In this document: positions 1 to 9,120 of the stretch, piece after piece | Layout: each line of letters begins with the position of its first letter | Position numbering within the stretch: the first letter of the stretch is position 1 | From: Streptomyces drozdowiczii | GTDB taxonomy: Bacteria; Actinomycetota; Actinomycetes; Streptomycetales; Streptomycetaceae | Reading direction: 5' to 3' | Length of the DNA: 64,000 bases | Assembly: GCF_026167665.1 (NCBI RefSeq) | Contig: NZ_CP098740.1 | Coordinates: 5,394,001-5,458,000 of the forward strand | Translations under genes and position numbers: made by a program | The notes under the pieces: model-generated | What the model was told of the DNA's origin: nothing | Seen by the model: only the letters and a program-made list of their open reading frames with translations | The model's database searches: none

Positions 1-739
1 CGCCTCGGTCTTCGACCTCCCGGCCCGCCTCCCGCACGCGGCCGGCGACCTCATCGCCACCGAGGTCGGCGTCCTGAAGAAGCTCACCGAGGACGTCCAG
101 CGCCCCTACGCGGTGGTCCTCGGCGGCGCCAAGGTCTCCGACAAGCTCGGCGTCATCGACCACCTCCTTGAGCGCGCCGACCGCATCCTCATCGGCGGCG
201 GCATGGCGTACACCTTCCTCAAGGCCCAGGGCCACGAGGTCGGCAGCTCGCTGCTCCAGGAGGACCAGATCCCGGCGGTCCAGGAGTACCTGCGGCGCGC
301 CGAGGCGAAGGGCGTGGAGTTCGTGCTCCCCGTCGACGTCGTCGTCGCCCCCTCCTTCCCGGACCTGAAGACCAAGGCCCCGGCCCACCCGGAGACCGTC
401 CCCGCCGACGCCATGCCGGCCGGGCAGATGGGCCTGGACAACGGTCCGGAGACCAACAAGCTCTACGCCTCGAAGCTCGCCGACGCGGCCACCGTCTTCT
501 GGAACGGCCCGATGGGCGTCTTCGAGCACCCCGACTTCGCCGAGGGCACCCGGGCCGTCGCCCAGGCCCTCGTCGACTCCTCGGGCTTCAGCGTGGTCGG
601 CGGTGGCGACTCCGCCGCCGCGGTCCGCATCCTGGGCTTCGACGAGAACGCGTTCGGACACATCTCGACCGGTGGCGGTGCCAGCCTCGAATACCTCGAG
701 GGCAAGACGCTTCCCGGCCTCGCCGCTCTGGAGGACTGA
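1..739 (+). CDS. pgk: Phosphoglycerate kinase, 3' part (5' end outside window)
   Basis: Phosphoglycerate kinase makes ATP and 3-phosphoglycerate from 1,3-bisphosphoglycerate in cytosolic glycolysis. The reading frame is already open at position 2 and gives 245 residues up to the TGA; the family is about 400 residues long, so roughly the first 155 are missing. Visible family features are GGAKVSDK, the nucleotide-binding [10 protein letters not shown] segment, VGGGDSAAA and the C-terminal [19 protein letters not shown]. tpiA follows after 6 bases, so the two are surely cotranscribed, probably with gap upstream outside the window. Confidence 0.97.
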   Translation, partial: ASVFDLPARLPHAAGDLIATEVGVLKKLTEDVQRPYAVVLGGAKVSDKLGVIDHLLERADRILIGGGMAYTFLKAQGHEVGSSLLQEDQIPAVQEYLRRAEAKGVEFVLPVDVVVAPSFPDLKTKAPAHPETVPADAMPAGQMGLDNGPETNKLYASKLADAATVFWNGPMGVFEHPDFAEGTRAVAQALVDSSGFSVVGGGDSAAAVRILGFDENAFGHISTGGGASLEYLEGKTLPGLAALED

Positions 740-745
740 CCTTTC

Positions 746-1534
746 ATGACTGCTACTGCCCAAGGCCGGACCCCGCTGATGGCGGGCAACTGGAAGATGA
801 ACCTCAACCACCTCGAGGCCATCGCCCACGTCCAGAAGCTCGCCTTCGCCCTGGCCGACAAGGACTACGACGCCGTCGAGGTCGCCGTCCTGCCGCCCTT
901 CACCGACCTGCGCTCCGTGCAGACGCTGGTCGACGGGGACAAGCTGAAGATCAAGTACGGCGCCCAGGACATCTCGGCGCACGACTCCGGCGCGTACACC
1001 GGTGAGATCTCCGGCCCCATGCTCGCCAAGCTGAAGTGCACCTTCGTCGCCATCGGCCACAGCGAGCGCCGCCAGTACCACGGCGAGAGCGACGAGGTCT
1101 GCAACGCCAAGGTGAAGGCCGCGTACAAGCACGGCCTGACCCCGATCCTCTGCGTCGGCGAGGGCCTGGACGTCCGCAAGGCCGGCGAGCAGGTCGCGTA
1201 CACCCTCGCGCAGCTCGACGGCGCCCTGAAGGACATCCCGGCCGAGCAGGCCGAGTCCATCGTGGTCGCCTACGAGCCGGTCTGGGCCATCGGCACCGGC
1301 GAGGTCGCCACCCCGGAGGACGCGCAGGAGGTCTGCGGTGCGATCCGCGTCCGCCTCGCCGAGCTGTACTCGCAGGAGCTGGCCGACGCGGTCCGCATCC
1401 AGTACGGCGGCTCGGTGAAGTCCGGCAACGTGGCCGCGATCATGGCCCAGCCCGACGTCGACGGCGCCCTGATCGGCGGCGCGGCGCTCGACGCGGACGA
1501 GTTCGTCAAGATCGTCCGCTTCCGCGACCAGTGA
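746..1534 (+). CDS. tpiA: Triose-phosphate isomerase
   Basis: It interconverts dihydroxyacetone phosphate and glyceraldehyde 3-phosphate in glycolysis and gluconeogenesis. The 262-residue product has the usual family length. It shows the N-terminal GNWKMN with the catalytic Asn and Lys, the IGHSERR segment with the electrophilic His, the [11 protein letters not shown] loop with the catalytic Glu, and a C-terminal phosphate-binding QYGGSVK. The ATG start lies 6 bases after pgk, and a GGAGGA sequence inside the end of pgk can serve as ribosome-binding site. A strong hairpin follows the gene. Confidence 0.97.
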   Translation: MTATAQGRTPLMAGNWKMNLNHLEAIAHVQKLAFALADKDYDAVEVAVLPPFTDLRSVQTLVDGDKLKIKYGAQDISAHDSGAYTGEISGPMLAKLKCTFVAIGHSERRQYHGESDEVCNAKVKAAYKHGLTPILCVGEGLDVRKAGEQVAYTLAQLDGALKDIPAEQAESIVVAYEPVWAIGTGEVATPEDAQEVCGAIRVRLAELYSQELADAVRIQYGGSVKSGNVAAIMAQPDVDGALIGGAALDADEFVKIVRFRDQ

Positions 1535-1567
1535 GTATGCGGTAGCGCGGATCCGTCGTACCCTTGC

Positions 1568-1598
1568 GGGGGCCGGGGAGGGCAGCCTCCCGGCCCCC
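1568..1598 (+). terminator. Hairpin after tpiA
   Basis: A left arm of GGGGGCC-GGGG-AGG pairs with CCTCCC-GGCCCCC around a 3-5 base loop, with one bulged G. There is no U-tract, as is usual in Streptomyces. It probably ends or attenuates the glycolytic transcript before secG. Confidence 0.7.
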
Positions 1599-1644
1599 GT
1601 AGTTCGCACTAGCAGTCGGTATTTCCGGAAAGTAGGGACCAGCC

Positions 1645-1881
1645 GTGATTCTGGGGTTCGAGATCGCCCTGATCGTCTTCAGCCTGCTGCTGATGCTGCT
1701 GGTGCTCATGCACAAGGGCAAGGGCGGCGGTCTCTCCGACATGTTCGGCGGCGGCATGCAGTCCTCCGTCGGCGGCTCCTCGGTCGCCGAGCGCAACCTC
1801 GACCGCATCACCGTCGTGGTCGGTCTGGGCTGGTTCGCGTGCATCGTGGTGCTTGGTCTGCTCATCAAGCTGGACAACTGA
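1645..1881 (+). CDS. secG: Preprotein translocase subunit SecG
   Basis: SecG is the small accessory subunit of the SecYEG channel in the cytoplasmic membrane. The 78-residue product has two hydrophobic helices (about residues 2-24 and 54-74). Between them is the glycine-rich loop with HKGKGGGLSDMFGGG that is typical of the family. The start is GTG, preceded by an AGTAGGGA ribosome-binding site. Its place directly after pgk-tpiA is conserved in actinobacteria as far as I recall. Confidence 0.95.
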   Translation: MILGFEIALIVFSLLLMLLVLMHKGKGGGLSDMFGGGMQSSVGGSSVAERNLDRITVVVGLGWFACIVVLGLLIKLDN

Positions 1882-1922
1882 CCCGTCGTACGCGTTTCCC
1901 GGTGACGGTGTAACTCCTTTCA

Positions 1923-1951
1923 CTGGACGCGCGTTGGGCCTTACGTAGACT
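1923..1951 (+). promoter_or_regulatory. Candidate housekeeping promoter for the RbpA-family gene
   Basis: A -35-like CTGGAC (1923-1928) is separated by 17 bases from a -10-like TAGACT (1946-1951), about 40 bases before the GTG start at 1991. AGGGAG at 1977-1982 is the ribosome-binding site. Assignment rests on hexamer resemblance only. Confidence 0.45.
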
Positions 1952-1990
1952 GGGGCATCCTCGAGCACCATCACGCAGGGAGTTACGACC

Positions 1991-2326
1991 GTGGCAAGTG
2001 GCAACGCGATCCGGGGAAGCCGGGTCGGGGCGGGGCCGATGGGGGAGGCCGAGCGCGGCGAGTCCGCGCCACGGCTCCGCATCTCCTTCTGGTGCTCGAA
2101 CGGGCACGAGACGCAGCCCAGCTTCGCCCATGACGCGCAGGTACCGGACACCTGGGACTGCCCGCGCTGCGGTTTCCCGGCCGGCCAGGACCCGGAGAGC
2201 CCGCCCGACCCGCCGCGCACCGAACCGTACAAGACGCACCTCGCGTACGTACGGGAGCGCCGCAGCGACGCCGACGGCGAGGCGATCCTCGCCGAGGCCC
2301 TGGCGAAACTGCGCGGCGAGATCTAG
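1991..2326 (+). CDS. RbpA-family RNA polymerase-binding protein (RbpA paralogue)
   Basis: RbpA proteins bind RNA polymerase and the principal sigma factor and stimulate transcription initiation in actinobacteria. This 111-residue product keeps the central zinc-ribbon-like part with WCSNGH and, 24 residues later, CPRCG. A basic segment and a C-terminal helix ending LAEALAKLRGEI follow. It differs clearly from the 124-residue S. coelicolor RbpA as I remember it and matches the second paralogue found next to secG in Streptomyces, sometimes called RbpB. It lies between secG and pgi, apparently as its own transcription unit: promoter upstream, perfect hairpin downstream. Confidence 0.85.
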   Translation: MASGNAIRGSRVGAGPMGEAERGESAPRLRISFWCSNGHETQPSFAHDAQVPDTWDCPRCGFPAGQDPESPPDPPRTEPYKTHLAYVRERRSDADGEAILAEALAKLRGEI

Positions 2327-2335
2327 AGACGTTCA

Positions 2336-2365
2336 CCGGCCGGACCCCCTCGGGTGTCCGGCCGG
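2336..2365 (+). terminator. Hairpin after the RbpA-family gene
   Basis: A perfect 10-bp stem, CCGGCCGGAC with GTCCGGCCGG, encloses a 10-base loop, followed by AGTGCTTCCTT. It starts 9 bases after the stop codon. Confidence 0.8.
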
Positions 2366-2467
2366 AGTGCTTCCTTCGCGCCGCAGCCCGCCGCTGCCGC
2401 GTCCGGCCGTCTGATCAATTAGGTTGGAGGGGCAGCGGGGAACTGCGGTTACGAGAGAAGTGGGCTG

Positions 2468-4129
2468 ATGTCCGGGATGAACGCAACAAGCCGTACCAGG
2501 CTCAACCAGACGCCGGAATGGGCGGCGCTGGGAAAGCACCGTGAGCAGCTCGGGTCGAGCCATCTGCGCCAGCTGTTCGCGGACGACCCGGAGCGCGGCA
2601 CCGGGTACACCCTGCGGGTCGGCGACCTGCACCTCGACTACTCCAAGCACCTCGTCACCGACGAGACGCTGACGCTCCTGCGCGAACTCGCCGCGGCCAC
2701 CGACGTGTTCGGGCTGCGGGACGCCATGTTCCGCGGCGACAAGATCAACACCACCGAGGACCGGGCGGTCCTGCACACCGCGCTGCGCGCCCCGCGCGAG
2801 GCCGTCATCGAGGTCGACGGCGAGAACGTGGTGCCGGCCGTGCACGCGGTGCTCGACAAGATGGCGGCCTTCTCCGACCGGGTCAGGTCGGGGGAGTGGA
2901 CCGGCCACACCGGCAAGCCGATCAAGAACATCGTCAACATCGGCATCGGCGGCTCCGACCTGGGCCCCGCCATGGCGTACGAGGTGCTGCGCTCCTTCAC
3001 GGACCGCTCGCTCACCTTCCGCTTCGTCTCCAACGTGGACGGCGCCGACCTGCACGAGGCCGTCCGCGACCTCGACCCGGCCGAGACGCTGTTCATCATC
3101 GCCTCGAAGACCTTCACCACGATCGAGACGATCACCAACGCCACCTCCGCCCGCGACTGGCTGCTCACCGGCCTGAGGGCCGGTCAGGAGGCCGTCGCCA
3201 AGCACTTCGTGGCGCTGTCGACCAACGCCGGGAAGGTCGCGGACTTCGGCATCGACACGGACAACATGTTCGAGTTCTGGGACTGGGTCGGCGGCCGCTA
3301 CTCGTACGACTCCGCCATCGGCCTCTCGCTGATGATCGCCATCGGCCCGGACCGGTTCCGCGAGATGCTCGACGGCTTCCACCTCGTGGACGAGCACTTC
3401 CGCACCGCCCCCGCCGAGGAGAACGCCCCGCTCCTGCTCGGCCTGCTGGGCGTCTGGTACGGCGCGTTCTTCGACGCCCAGTCGCACGCGGTGCTGCCCT
3501 ACAGCCACTACCTGTCCAAGTTCACCGCGTACCTCCAGCAGCTGGACATGGAGTCCAACGGCAAGTCCGTGGACCGCGACGGCAACCCCGTCGACTGGCA
3601 GACCGGACCGGTCGTCTGGGGCACCCCCGGCACCAACGGCCAGCACGCCTACTACCAGCTGATCCACCAGGGTACGAAGGTGATCCCGGCCGACTTCATC
3701 GGCTTCGCGCAGCCGGTCGAGGACCTGCTGCCCGGGCTGGTCGCCCAGCACGACCTGCTGATGGCCAACTTCTTCGCCCAGACCCAGGCCCTCGCCTTCG
3801 GCAAGACGCCGGACGAGGTGCGCGCCGAGGGCGTCCCCGAGGAGCTGGTGGCACACAAGACGTTCCGGGGCAACCACCCCACGACGACGATCCTCGCCGA
3901 CCGGCTCACCCCGTCCGTGCTCGGCCAGCTGATCGCCCTGTACGAGCACAAGGTCTTCGTCCAGGGCGCCGTCTGGAACATCGACTCCTTCGACCAGTGG
4001 GGCGTCGAGCTGGGCAAGGTCCTCGCCAAGAAGATCGAGCCCGTCCTGACCGAGGGCCAGGGCGGCGAGCAGCTGGACAGCTCGACCGCCGCGCTCGTCT
4101 CGACCTACCGCGAGCTGCGGGGGCGCTGA
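2468..4129 (+). CDS. pgi: Glucose-6-phosphate isomerase
   Basis: It interconverts glucose 6-phosphate and fructose 6-phosphate and links glycolysis with the pentose phosphate genes on the opposite strand. The 553-residue product has full family length. Its two signature regions are present: [13 protein letters not shown] around residue 277 and the GTKVIPADF segment near residue 400 ([11 protein letters not shown]). NGKSVDRDG is also present. The start is the ATG at 2468, with a second ATG three codons later that could be used instead. A bidirectional hairpin follows, shared with the convergent VOC gene. Confidence 0.97.
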   Translation: MSGMNATSRTRLNQTPEWAALGKHREQLGSSHLRQLFADDPERGTGYTLRVGDLHLDYSKHLVTDETLTLLRELAAATDVFGLRDAMFRGDKINTTEDRAVLHTALRAPREAVIEVDGENVVPAVHAVLDKMAAFSDRVRSGEWTGHTGKPIKNIVNIGIGGSDLGPAMAYEVLRSFTDRSLTFRFVSNVDGADLHEAVRDLDPAETLFIIASKTFTTIETITNATSARDWLLTGLRAGQEAVAKHFVALSTNAGKVADFGIDTDNMFEFWDWVGGRYSYDSAIGLSLMIAIGPDRFREMLDGFHLVDEHFRTAPAEENAPLLLGLLGVWYGAFFDAQSHAVLPYSHYLSKFTAYLQQLDMESNGKSVDRDGNPVDWQTGPVVWGTPGTNGQHAYYQLIHQGTKVIPADFIGFAQPVEDLLPGLVAQHDLLMANFFAQTQALAFGKTPDEVRAEGVPEELVAHKTFRGNHPTTTILADRLTPSVLGQLIALYEHKVFVQGAVWNIDSFDQWGVELGKVLAKKIEPVLTEGQGGEQLDSSTAALVSTYRELRGR

Positions 4130-4138
4130 GCCCCGCGT

Positions 4139-4169
4139 GAGAGGCCCCGCCGGAGCTGCGGGGCCTCTC
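4139..4169. terminator. Bidirectional hairpin between pgi and the VOC gene
   Basis: GAGAGGCCCCGC and GCGGGGCCTCTC form a perfect 12-bp stem with a 7-base loop between two convergent genes. Confidence 0.85.
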
Positions 4170-4175
4170 GGCCCC

Positions 4176-4532
4176 TCAGCCGTGCGTCGTGTCGATGACG
4201 CAGAAGCGGTTGCCCTCCGGGTCCGCCAGCACCACGAAGTCCGGGTCCTCCGGATACAGCTCCCAGTCGACCTCCGCCGCGCCCAGCGCGAGCAGCCGGG
4301 CCACCTCGGCGTCCTGCTCCTCCGTGTACAGGTCGAGGTGGACCCGGGGCACCTCCTGCACCGGGGAGTCGCTGCGGCCGAGCGCGAGGCCGGGCCCGGG
4401 CCCCTCGGCGGGGACCAGGACCACCCAGTCGTCCCGGGCCGGCTCCCGCTCCACGTAACCCAGGGCCGCCTTCCAGAAGGCCGCCGCGCGCGCCACGTCC
4501 GACGCGCCCATCACCACGGTTCCGATATGCAT
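4176..4532 (-). CDS. VOC (glyoxalase/bleomycin resistance-like) family protein
   Basis: A 118-residue single-module VOC protein. It begins MHIGTVVMGASDVARAAAFW and ends with the family hallmark LADPEGNRFCVID, whose region carries metal ligands in catalytic members. The VHLDLYTEE segment fits the same fold. Such actinobacterial proteins are often called glyoxalase or antibiotic-binding proteins, but no substrate can be read from the sequence. It is convergent with pgi and stands alone. Confidence 0.85.
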   Translation of the reverse strand: MHIGTVVMGASDVARAAAFWKAALGYVEREPARDDWVVLVPAEGPGPGLALGRSDSPVQEVPRVHLDLYTEEQDAEVARLLALGAAEVDWELYPEDPDFVVLADPEGNRFCVIDTTHG

Positions 4533-4566
4533 GGGGTGAGCCTTTCACGGACCGGCCCCGGAAACG

Positions 4567-4608
4567 CGGCGGGCCCGGTCCGCTCCGAGGAGCGAACCGG
4601 GCCCGGCG
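4567..4608 (-). terminator. Hairpin after the pentose phosphate operon
   Basis: About 19 paired bases with two mismatches (core GGGCCCGGTCCGCTCC against GGAGCGAACCGGGCCC) lie just downstream of the pgl stop codon on the minus strand, before the VOC gene promoter region. Confidence 0.75.
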
Positions 4609-4628
4609 GAAAGCCCGCTGACGGCCGG

Positions 4629-5414
4629 TCAGGCCGAAGCCGGCGGGTACAGGGCGCGGGGGAGGCGGGAGGCCGCCGCCGCGTCGAGCAGCCACAGCGT
4701 GCGGGCCCGGCCGTACGCACCGGCCGCCGGCGCCTGGATCTCGCCGGCCCCGGACAGGGCGATGGCGACCGCCTCCGCCTTGTCCTCGCCCGCGGCCAGC
4801 AGCCACACCTCGCGCGCCGCCCGGATGGCGGGCAGCGTCAGCGAGACCCGGACCGGCGGCGGCTTGGGCGCACCGTGCACACCGACGACGGTGCGCTCGG
4901 TCTCGCGCACCCCGGGCAGTTCCGGGAAGAGCGAGGCGACGTGCGTGTCCGGGCCGACGCCCAGCATCAGCACGTCGAACTCCGGCACCGGGCCGTGGTC
5001 CTGCGGCGCCGAGGCGGCTGCCAGCTCCGCCGCGTACCCGGCGGCCGCGGCGTCGGCATCCGGGCCGTAGGGGCCGTCCGAGGCCGGCATGACGTGCACC
5101 CGCGAAGGGTCCAGGGGCACGGCGTCCAGCAGGGCCTCGCGGGCCTGCGTGACATTGCGCTCCGGGTCGCCCTCCGGCAGGAACCGCTCGTCGCCCCACC
5201 ACAGGTCCAGGCGCGACCAGTCGACCGCGTCCCGGGCGGGCGCGGCGGCGAGCGCGGCCAGGAGGCCGTTGCCGTTGCGCCCGCCGGTGAGCACCACCGA
5301 GGCGTCGCCGCGCGCGGCCTGGGCGTCCACGATCTTCGTGATCAGCCGGGCCGCCGCGGCCTGCGCCATCAGCTCCTTGTCGCGGTGCACGACGAGCTGC
5401 GGGACTCCGGTCAC
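4629..5414 (-). CDS. pgl: 6-phosphogluconolactonase
   Basis: It hydrolyses 6-phosphogluconolactone, the product of the Zwf reaction. The 261-residue product has the DevB/Pgl family features: VVLTGGRNGNGLL near the N-terminus, DLWWGDERFLPEGDPERN and LMLGVGPDTHVASLFP, the last carrying the substrate-binding region. The GTG start at 5414 overlaps the opcA stop codon by 4 bases (GTGA), which fixes the start and implies translational coupling. It is the last gene of tkt-tal-zwf-opcA-pgl. Confidence 0.95.
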   Translation of the reverse strand: MTGVPQLVVHRDKELMAQAAAARLITKIVDAQAARGDASVVLTGGRNGNGLLAALAAAPARDAVDWSRLDLWWGDERFLPEGDPERNVTQAREALLDAVPLDPSRVHVMPASDGPYGPDADAAAAGYAAELAAASAPQDHGPVPEFDVLMLGVGPDTHVASLFPELPGVRETERTVVGVHGAPKPPPVRVSLTLPAIRAAREVWLLAAGEDKAEAVAIALSGAGEIQAPAAGAYGRARTLWLLDAAAASRLPRALYPPASA

Positions 5415-6433
5415 TTCGCCGCCGCCTTCTTGGCCGGGGCGGCCTTCTTCGCGGCGGGGGCCTTGTCGGAGGCCGGGGCGGGGGCCTTGGCCGACTCGCC
5501 CGAGCCCGCCTGGTGGAGGCGGTCCACGCCGAACTTCACGGTCGACTCGTAGATGTTGTCCGGGTCGAGACGCCGCAGCTCCTCCGCGAGGAGTTCCGCC
5601 GTCTCGCGGCGCTTGAGCGCCACCGCGCGGTCCGGCTGGCCCACCATGCAGAGCGTGGCGAGCGAGCCGTCGGCCCGGTCCAGGACGATGTCGCCGTTCT
5701 TGGTGGCCATCCGGACGGCAGTCAGACCGGGGCCGCCGGACGTGGTGCGCTCCACCGGGACCCCCAGCCGGTCCGCCAGCCACATGGCGAGCAGCTCGCA
5801 GCTCGGGTTGTCCGACTCGCCCTCGACCGTGGCCGAGACGACCTCCGCCGGCTGCTGGTCGAGCGCGGCGGCCAGCATCGAACGCCACGGCGTGATGCGC
5901 GTCCACGCCAGGTCCGTGTCACCGGGCCGGTAGGTGTCGGCGCGCACCGCCAGCTCGTCGAGCGGGTGCTCGGCCGAGTAGGTGTCGGTGATCCGGCGCT
6001 GGGCCAGCGCACCGAGCGCGTCCTTCGCCGGGTCGGCGGGGGAGTCCTGCGGCCACCACACCACCACCGGGGCGTCCGGCAGCAGCAGCGGCAGGACGAC
6101 CGACTGGGCGTGGTTGGCCAGCTCGCCGTGGAGCCGGAGCACCACGGTCTCGCCGGAGCCCGAGTCGGAGCCGACCCGGATCTCGGCGTCGAGCCGCGCG
6201 TCGCGGCGGGTGCGCGGCGAACGGCTGAGCCGCTTGATGACGGCGATGATCCGCGAGGGGTGCTCCCGCGAGGAGTCGCTTGCCGCCTTCAGCGCGTCGT
6301 AGGCGTTCTCCTCGTCGGTGACGATGACGAGGGTGAGGACCATCCCGATCGCCGGGGCGCCGACCGCGCGCCGGGCCGAGATGAGCGCCTGGTTGATCTT
6401 GCTGGACGTGGTTTCCGTGAGATCGATCTTCAT
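5411..6433 (-). CDS. opcA: Glucose-6-phosphate dehydrogenase assembly protein OpcA
   Basis: OpcA is needed for full assembly or activity of glucose-6-phosphate dehydrogenase in cyanobacteria and actinobacteria. The 340-residue product starts MKIDLTETTSSKINQALI and contains the family segment VVVWWPQDSPADP. The ATG overlaps the zwf stop by 4 bases and the gene ends overlapping pgl. The last 25 residues are a lysine/alanine/proline tail (PAAKKAAPAKKAAAK) that resembles histone H1-type tails and looks disordered; its role is unknown. Confidence 0.95.
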   Translation of the reverse strand: MKIDLTETTSSKINQALISARRAVGAPAIGMVLTLVIVTDEENAYDALKAASDSSREHPSRIIAVIKRLSRSPRTRRDARLDAEIRVGSDSGSGETVVLRLHGELANHAQSVVLPLLLPDAPVVVWWPQDSPADPAKDALGALAQRRITDTYSAEHPLDELAVRADTYRPGDTDLAWTRITPWRSMLAAALDQQPAEVVSATVEGESDNPSCELLAMWLADRLGVPVERTTSGGPGLTAVRMATKNGDIVLDRADGSLATLCMVGQPDRAVALKRRETAELLAEELRRLDPDNIYESTVKFGVDRLHQAGSGESAKAPAPASDKAPAAKKAAPAKKAAAK

Positions 6434-7962
6434 GGCCGGCGCCAGCTCCGTCCGTCGCGTGCGAGCATCTCGTCCGCCTCGGCCGGACCCCAGGTGCCGG
6501 CCGGGTACTGGGCGGGCTTGCCGTGCTTGTCCCAGTACTCCTCGATCGGGTCGAGGATGTTCCAGGAGAGCTCGACCTCCTGGTGGCGCGGGAAGAGGTT
6601 GGCGTCGCCGAGCAGGACGTCGAGGATGAGCCGCTCGTACGCCTCCGGGCTGGACTCCGTGAAGGACTCGCCGTAGGCGAAGTCCATCGTGACGTCCCGG
6701 ACCTCCATCGAGGTGCCGGGCACCTTGGAGCCGAACCGCACGGTGACGCCCTCGTCCGGCTGCACCCGGATGACCAGGGCGTTGCCGCCCAGCTCCTCCG
6801 TCGCCCCGGACTCGAAGGGCAGGTACGGGGCGCGCTTGAAGACGACCGCGATCTCCGTGACCCGGCGGCCGAGCCGCTTGCCGGTGCGCAGGTAGAAGGG
6901 GACGTCCGCCCAGCGGCGGTTGTTGATCGTCAGCTTGATCGCGGCGAAGGTGTCGGTCTTCGACTTGGGGTCGATGCCGTCCTCCTCCAGATAGCCGACG
7001 GCCTCCTCGCCGCCCTGCCAGGCGTGCGTGTACTGGCCGCGCACGGTGTGCTTGCCCAGGTCCTCGGGCAGCTCCACCGCCGTGAGCACCTTGAGCTTCT
7101 CGGCGACCAGGGCCTTCGGGTGGAAGGAGCCGGGCTCCTCCATCGCGGTCAGCGCGAGCAGCTGGAGCAGGTGGTTCTGGATGACGTCACGGGCGGCGCC
7201 GATGCCGTCGTAGTAGCCGGCCCGGCCGCCGATCCCGATGTCCTCGGCCATCGTGATCTGCACATGGTCGACGTAACTGCGGTTCCAGATCGGCTCGAAC
7301 ATCGTGTTGGCGAAGCGGAGCGCCAGGATGTTCTGGACGGTCTCCTTGCCGAGGTAGTGGTCGATCCGGAAGACCTCGTTCGGCGGGAAGACGTCGTGCA
7401 CGATCTGGTTGAGCTCCTGCGCGCTCTTCAGGTCGTGGCCGAACGGCTTCTCGATGACGGCGCGCCGCCAGCTGCCTTCCTTCTGGTCGGCCAGCCCGTG
7501 CTTCTTGAGCTGCTGGACGACCTTGGGGAAGAACTTCGGCGGGACGGACAGGTAGAAGGCGAAGTTGCCGCCCGTGCCCTGCGCCTTGTCCAGCTCCTCG
7601 ATCGTGGCCCTCAGGGTCTCGAAGGCCACGTCGTCGTCGAAGTTGCCCTGCACGAAGCGCATGCCCTGGCTGAGCTGCTGCCAGACCTCTTCGCGGAAGG
7701 GCGTACGGGAATGCTCCTTGACGGCGTCGTGGACGACCTGGGCGAAGTCCTCGTCCTCCCAGTCGCGGCGCGCGAAACCGATGAGCGAGAAGCCCGGCGG
7801 AAGCAGGCCGCGGTTGGCCAGGTCGTACACGGCGGGCATCAGCTTTTTACGGGACAAATCGCCCGTGACGCCAAAGATGACCAGGCCCGACGGCCCCGCG
7901 ATGCGCGGGAGCCGTCGGTCCTGGGCGTCACGGAGCGGGTTGGCTCCGGGAACACCAGACAA
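6430..7962 (-). CDS. zwf: Glucose-6-phosphate 1-dehydrogenase
   Basis: It oxidises glucose 6-phosphate to 6-phosphogluconolactone with NAD(P)+, the entry step of the oxidative pentose phosphate pathway. The protein has the N-terminal FGVTGDLSRKKL nucleotide-binding motif and the active-site signature RIDHYLGKE. I choose the TTG at 7962 as start: it gives 510 residues, begins 5 bases after the tal stop, and the product then starts LSGVPGANPLRD, the N-terminus I recall for Streptomyces Zwf. No in-frame ATG or GTG lies between it and the nucleotide-binding motif. The stop overlaps opcA. Confidence 0.95.
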   Translation of the reverse strand: MSGVPGANPLRDAQDRRLPRIAGPSGLVIFGVTGDLSRKKLMPAVYDLANRGLLPPGFSLIGFARRDWEDEDFAQVVHDAVKEHSRTPFREEVWQQLSQGMRFVQGNFDDDVAFETLRATIEELDKAQGTGGNFAFYLSVPPKFFPKVVQQLKKHGLADQKEGSWRRAVIEKPFGHDLKSAQELNQIVHDVFPPNEVFRIDHYLGKETVQNILALRFANTMFEPIWNRSYVDHVQITMAEDIGIGGRAGYYDGIGAARDVIQNHLLQLLALTAMEEPGSFHPKALVAEKLKVLTAVELPEDLGKHTVRGQYTHAWQGGEEAVGYLEEDGIDPKSKTDTFAAIKLTINNRRWADVPFYLRTGKRLGRRVTEIAVVFKRAPYLPFESGATEELGGNALVIRVQPDEGVTVRFGSKVPGTSMEVRDVTMDFAYGESFTESSPEAYERLILDVLLGDANLFPRHQEVELSWNILDPIEEYWDKHGKPAQYPAGTWGPAEADEMLARDGRSWRRP

Positions 7963-7967
7963 AGTGG

Positions 7968-9086
7968 TCAGCCCTTCGAGGGAGCGAGGCGCTGAAGCTC
8001 CGCCTCGGTCGACTTGAGCAGGTCGTTCCAGGACGTCTCGAACTTCTCGACGCCCTCGTCCTCCAGCACCTGCACGACGTCGTCGTAGTCGACGCCGAGC
8101 TTCTTGATCGCGTCGAGGTCGGCGCGAGCCTGGTCGTACGCACCGGCGACGGTGTTGCCGGTGACCTCGCCGTGGTCCGCCACCGCGTCCAGAGTCGCCT
8201 CCGGCATGGTGTTGACCGTGTTCGGCGCGACGAGGTCCACCACGTACAGGGTGTCCTTGAGGGCCGGGTCCTTCACGCCGGTCGAGGCCCACAGCGGACG
8301 CTGCTTGTTGGCGTGCGCCTTGTCCAGGGCGGCCCAGCGCTCACCGGCGAAGACCTCCTCGTACGCCTCGTAGGCGAGCCGGGCGTTGGCCAGGGCGGAC
8401 TTGCCCTTCGCGGCCTTCGCCTCGTCGCCGCCGATGGCGTCCAGGCGCTTGTCGATCTCGGTGTCCACGCGGGACACGAAGAACGACGCCACCGAGTGGA
8501 TCTTGGAGAGGTCCAGGCCCGCGGCCTTCGCCTTCTCCAGGCCCGCCAGGTAGGCGTCCATGACCGCGCGGTAGCGCTCCAGCGAGAAGATCAGCGTGAC
8601 GTTGACGCTGATGCCCCGGCCGATCGTCTCGGTGATCGCGGGCAGGCCCGCCTTGGTCGCCGGGATCTTGATCAGGGTGTTCGGGCGGTCCACCAGCCAG
8701 GCCAGCTGCTTCGCCTCGGCGACCGTGGCCACCGTGTCGTGCGCCAGGCGCGGGTCGACCTCGATGGAGACCCGGCCGTCCTGGCCGTCCGTCGCGTCGA
8801 AGACCGGGCGCAGGATGTCGGCCGCGTCGCGGACGTCCGCGGTGGTGATCATGCGGATCGCCTCCTCCACGGTCACCTTGCGGGCCGCGAGGTCGGCGAG
8901 CTGCTGGTCGTAACCGTCGCCCTGCGAGATGGCCTTCTGGAAGATCGAGGGGTTGGTCGTGACCCCCACGACGTGGCTCTCGTCGATCAGCTCGGCGAGG
9001 TTGCCCGAGGTGATCCGCTTGCGCGAGAGGTCGTCGAGCCAGATCGCCACGCCCTCGTCGGAGAGGCGCTTGAGTGCGTCTGTCAT
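7968..9086 (-). CDS. tal: Transaldolase
   Basis: It transfers a dihydroxyacetone unit between sugar phosphates in the non-oxidative pentose phosphate pathway. The 372-residue length fits the longer actinobacterial transaldolase type. Visible motifs are [14 protein letters not shown] near the N-terminus, [12 protein letters not shown], and [11 protein letters not shown] with the Schiff-base lysine. The ATG at 9086 is preceded by AGGAGA about 10 bases upstream. It lies 34 bases after tkt and 5 bases before zwf. Confidence 0.96.
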   Translation of the reverse strand: MTDALKRLSDEGVAIWLDDLSRKRITSGNLAELIDESHVVGVTTNPSIFQKAISQGDGYDQQLADLAARKVTVEEAIRMITTADVRDAADILRPVFDATDGQDGRVSIEVDPRLAHDTVATVAEAKQLAWLVDRPNTLIKIPATKAGLPAITETIGRGISVNVTLIFSLERYRAVMDAYLAGLEKAKAAGLDLSKIHSVASFFVSRVDTEIDKRLDAIGGDEAKAAKGKSALANARLAYEAYEEVFAGERWAALDKAHANKQRPLWASTGVKDPALKDTLYVVDLVAPNTVNTMPEATLDAVADHGEVTGNTVAGAYDQARADLDAIKKLGVDYDDVVQVLEDEGVEKFETSWNDLLKSTEAELQRLAPSKG

Positions 9087-9120
9087 GAGAAATGCATCTC
9101 CTACTAGTCGTATATCGGCG

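Noticed and set aside
2333..3949. 538-residue minus-strand frame opposite pgi
   Set aside because: Antisense reading of a conserved gene, without ribosome-binding site or recognisable domain.
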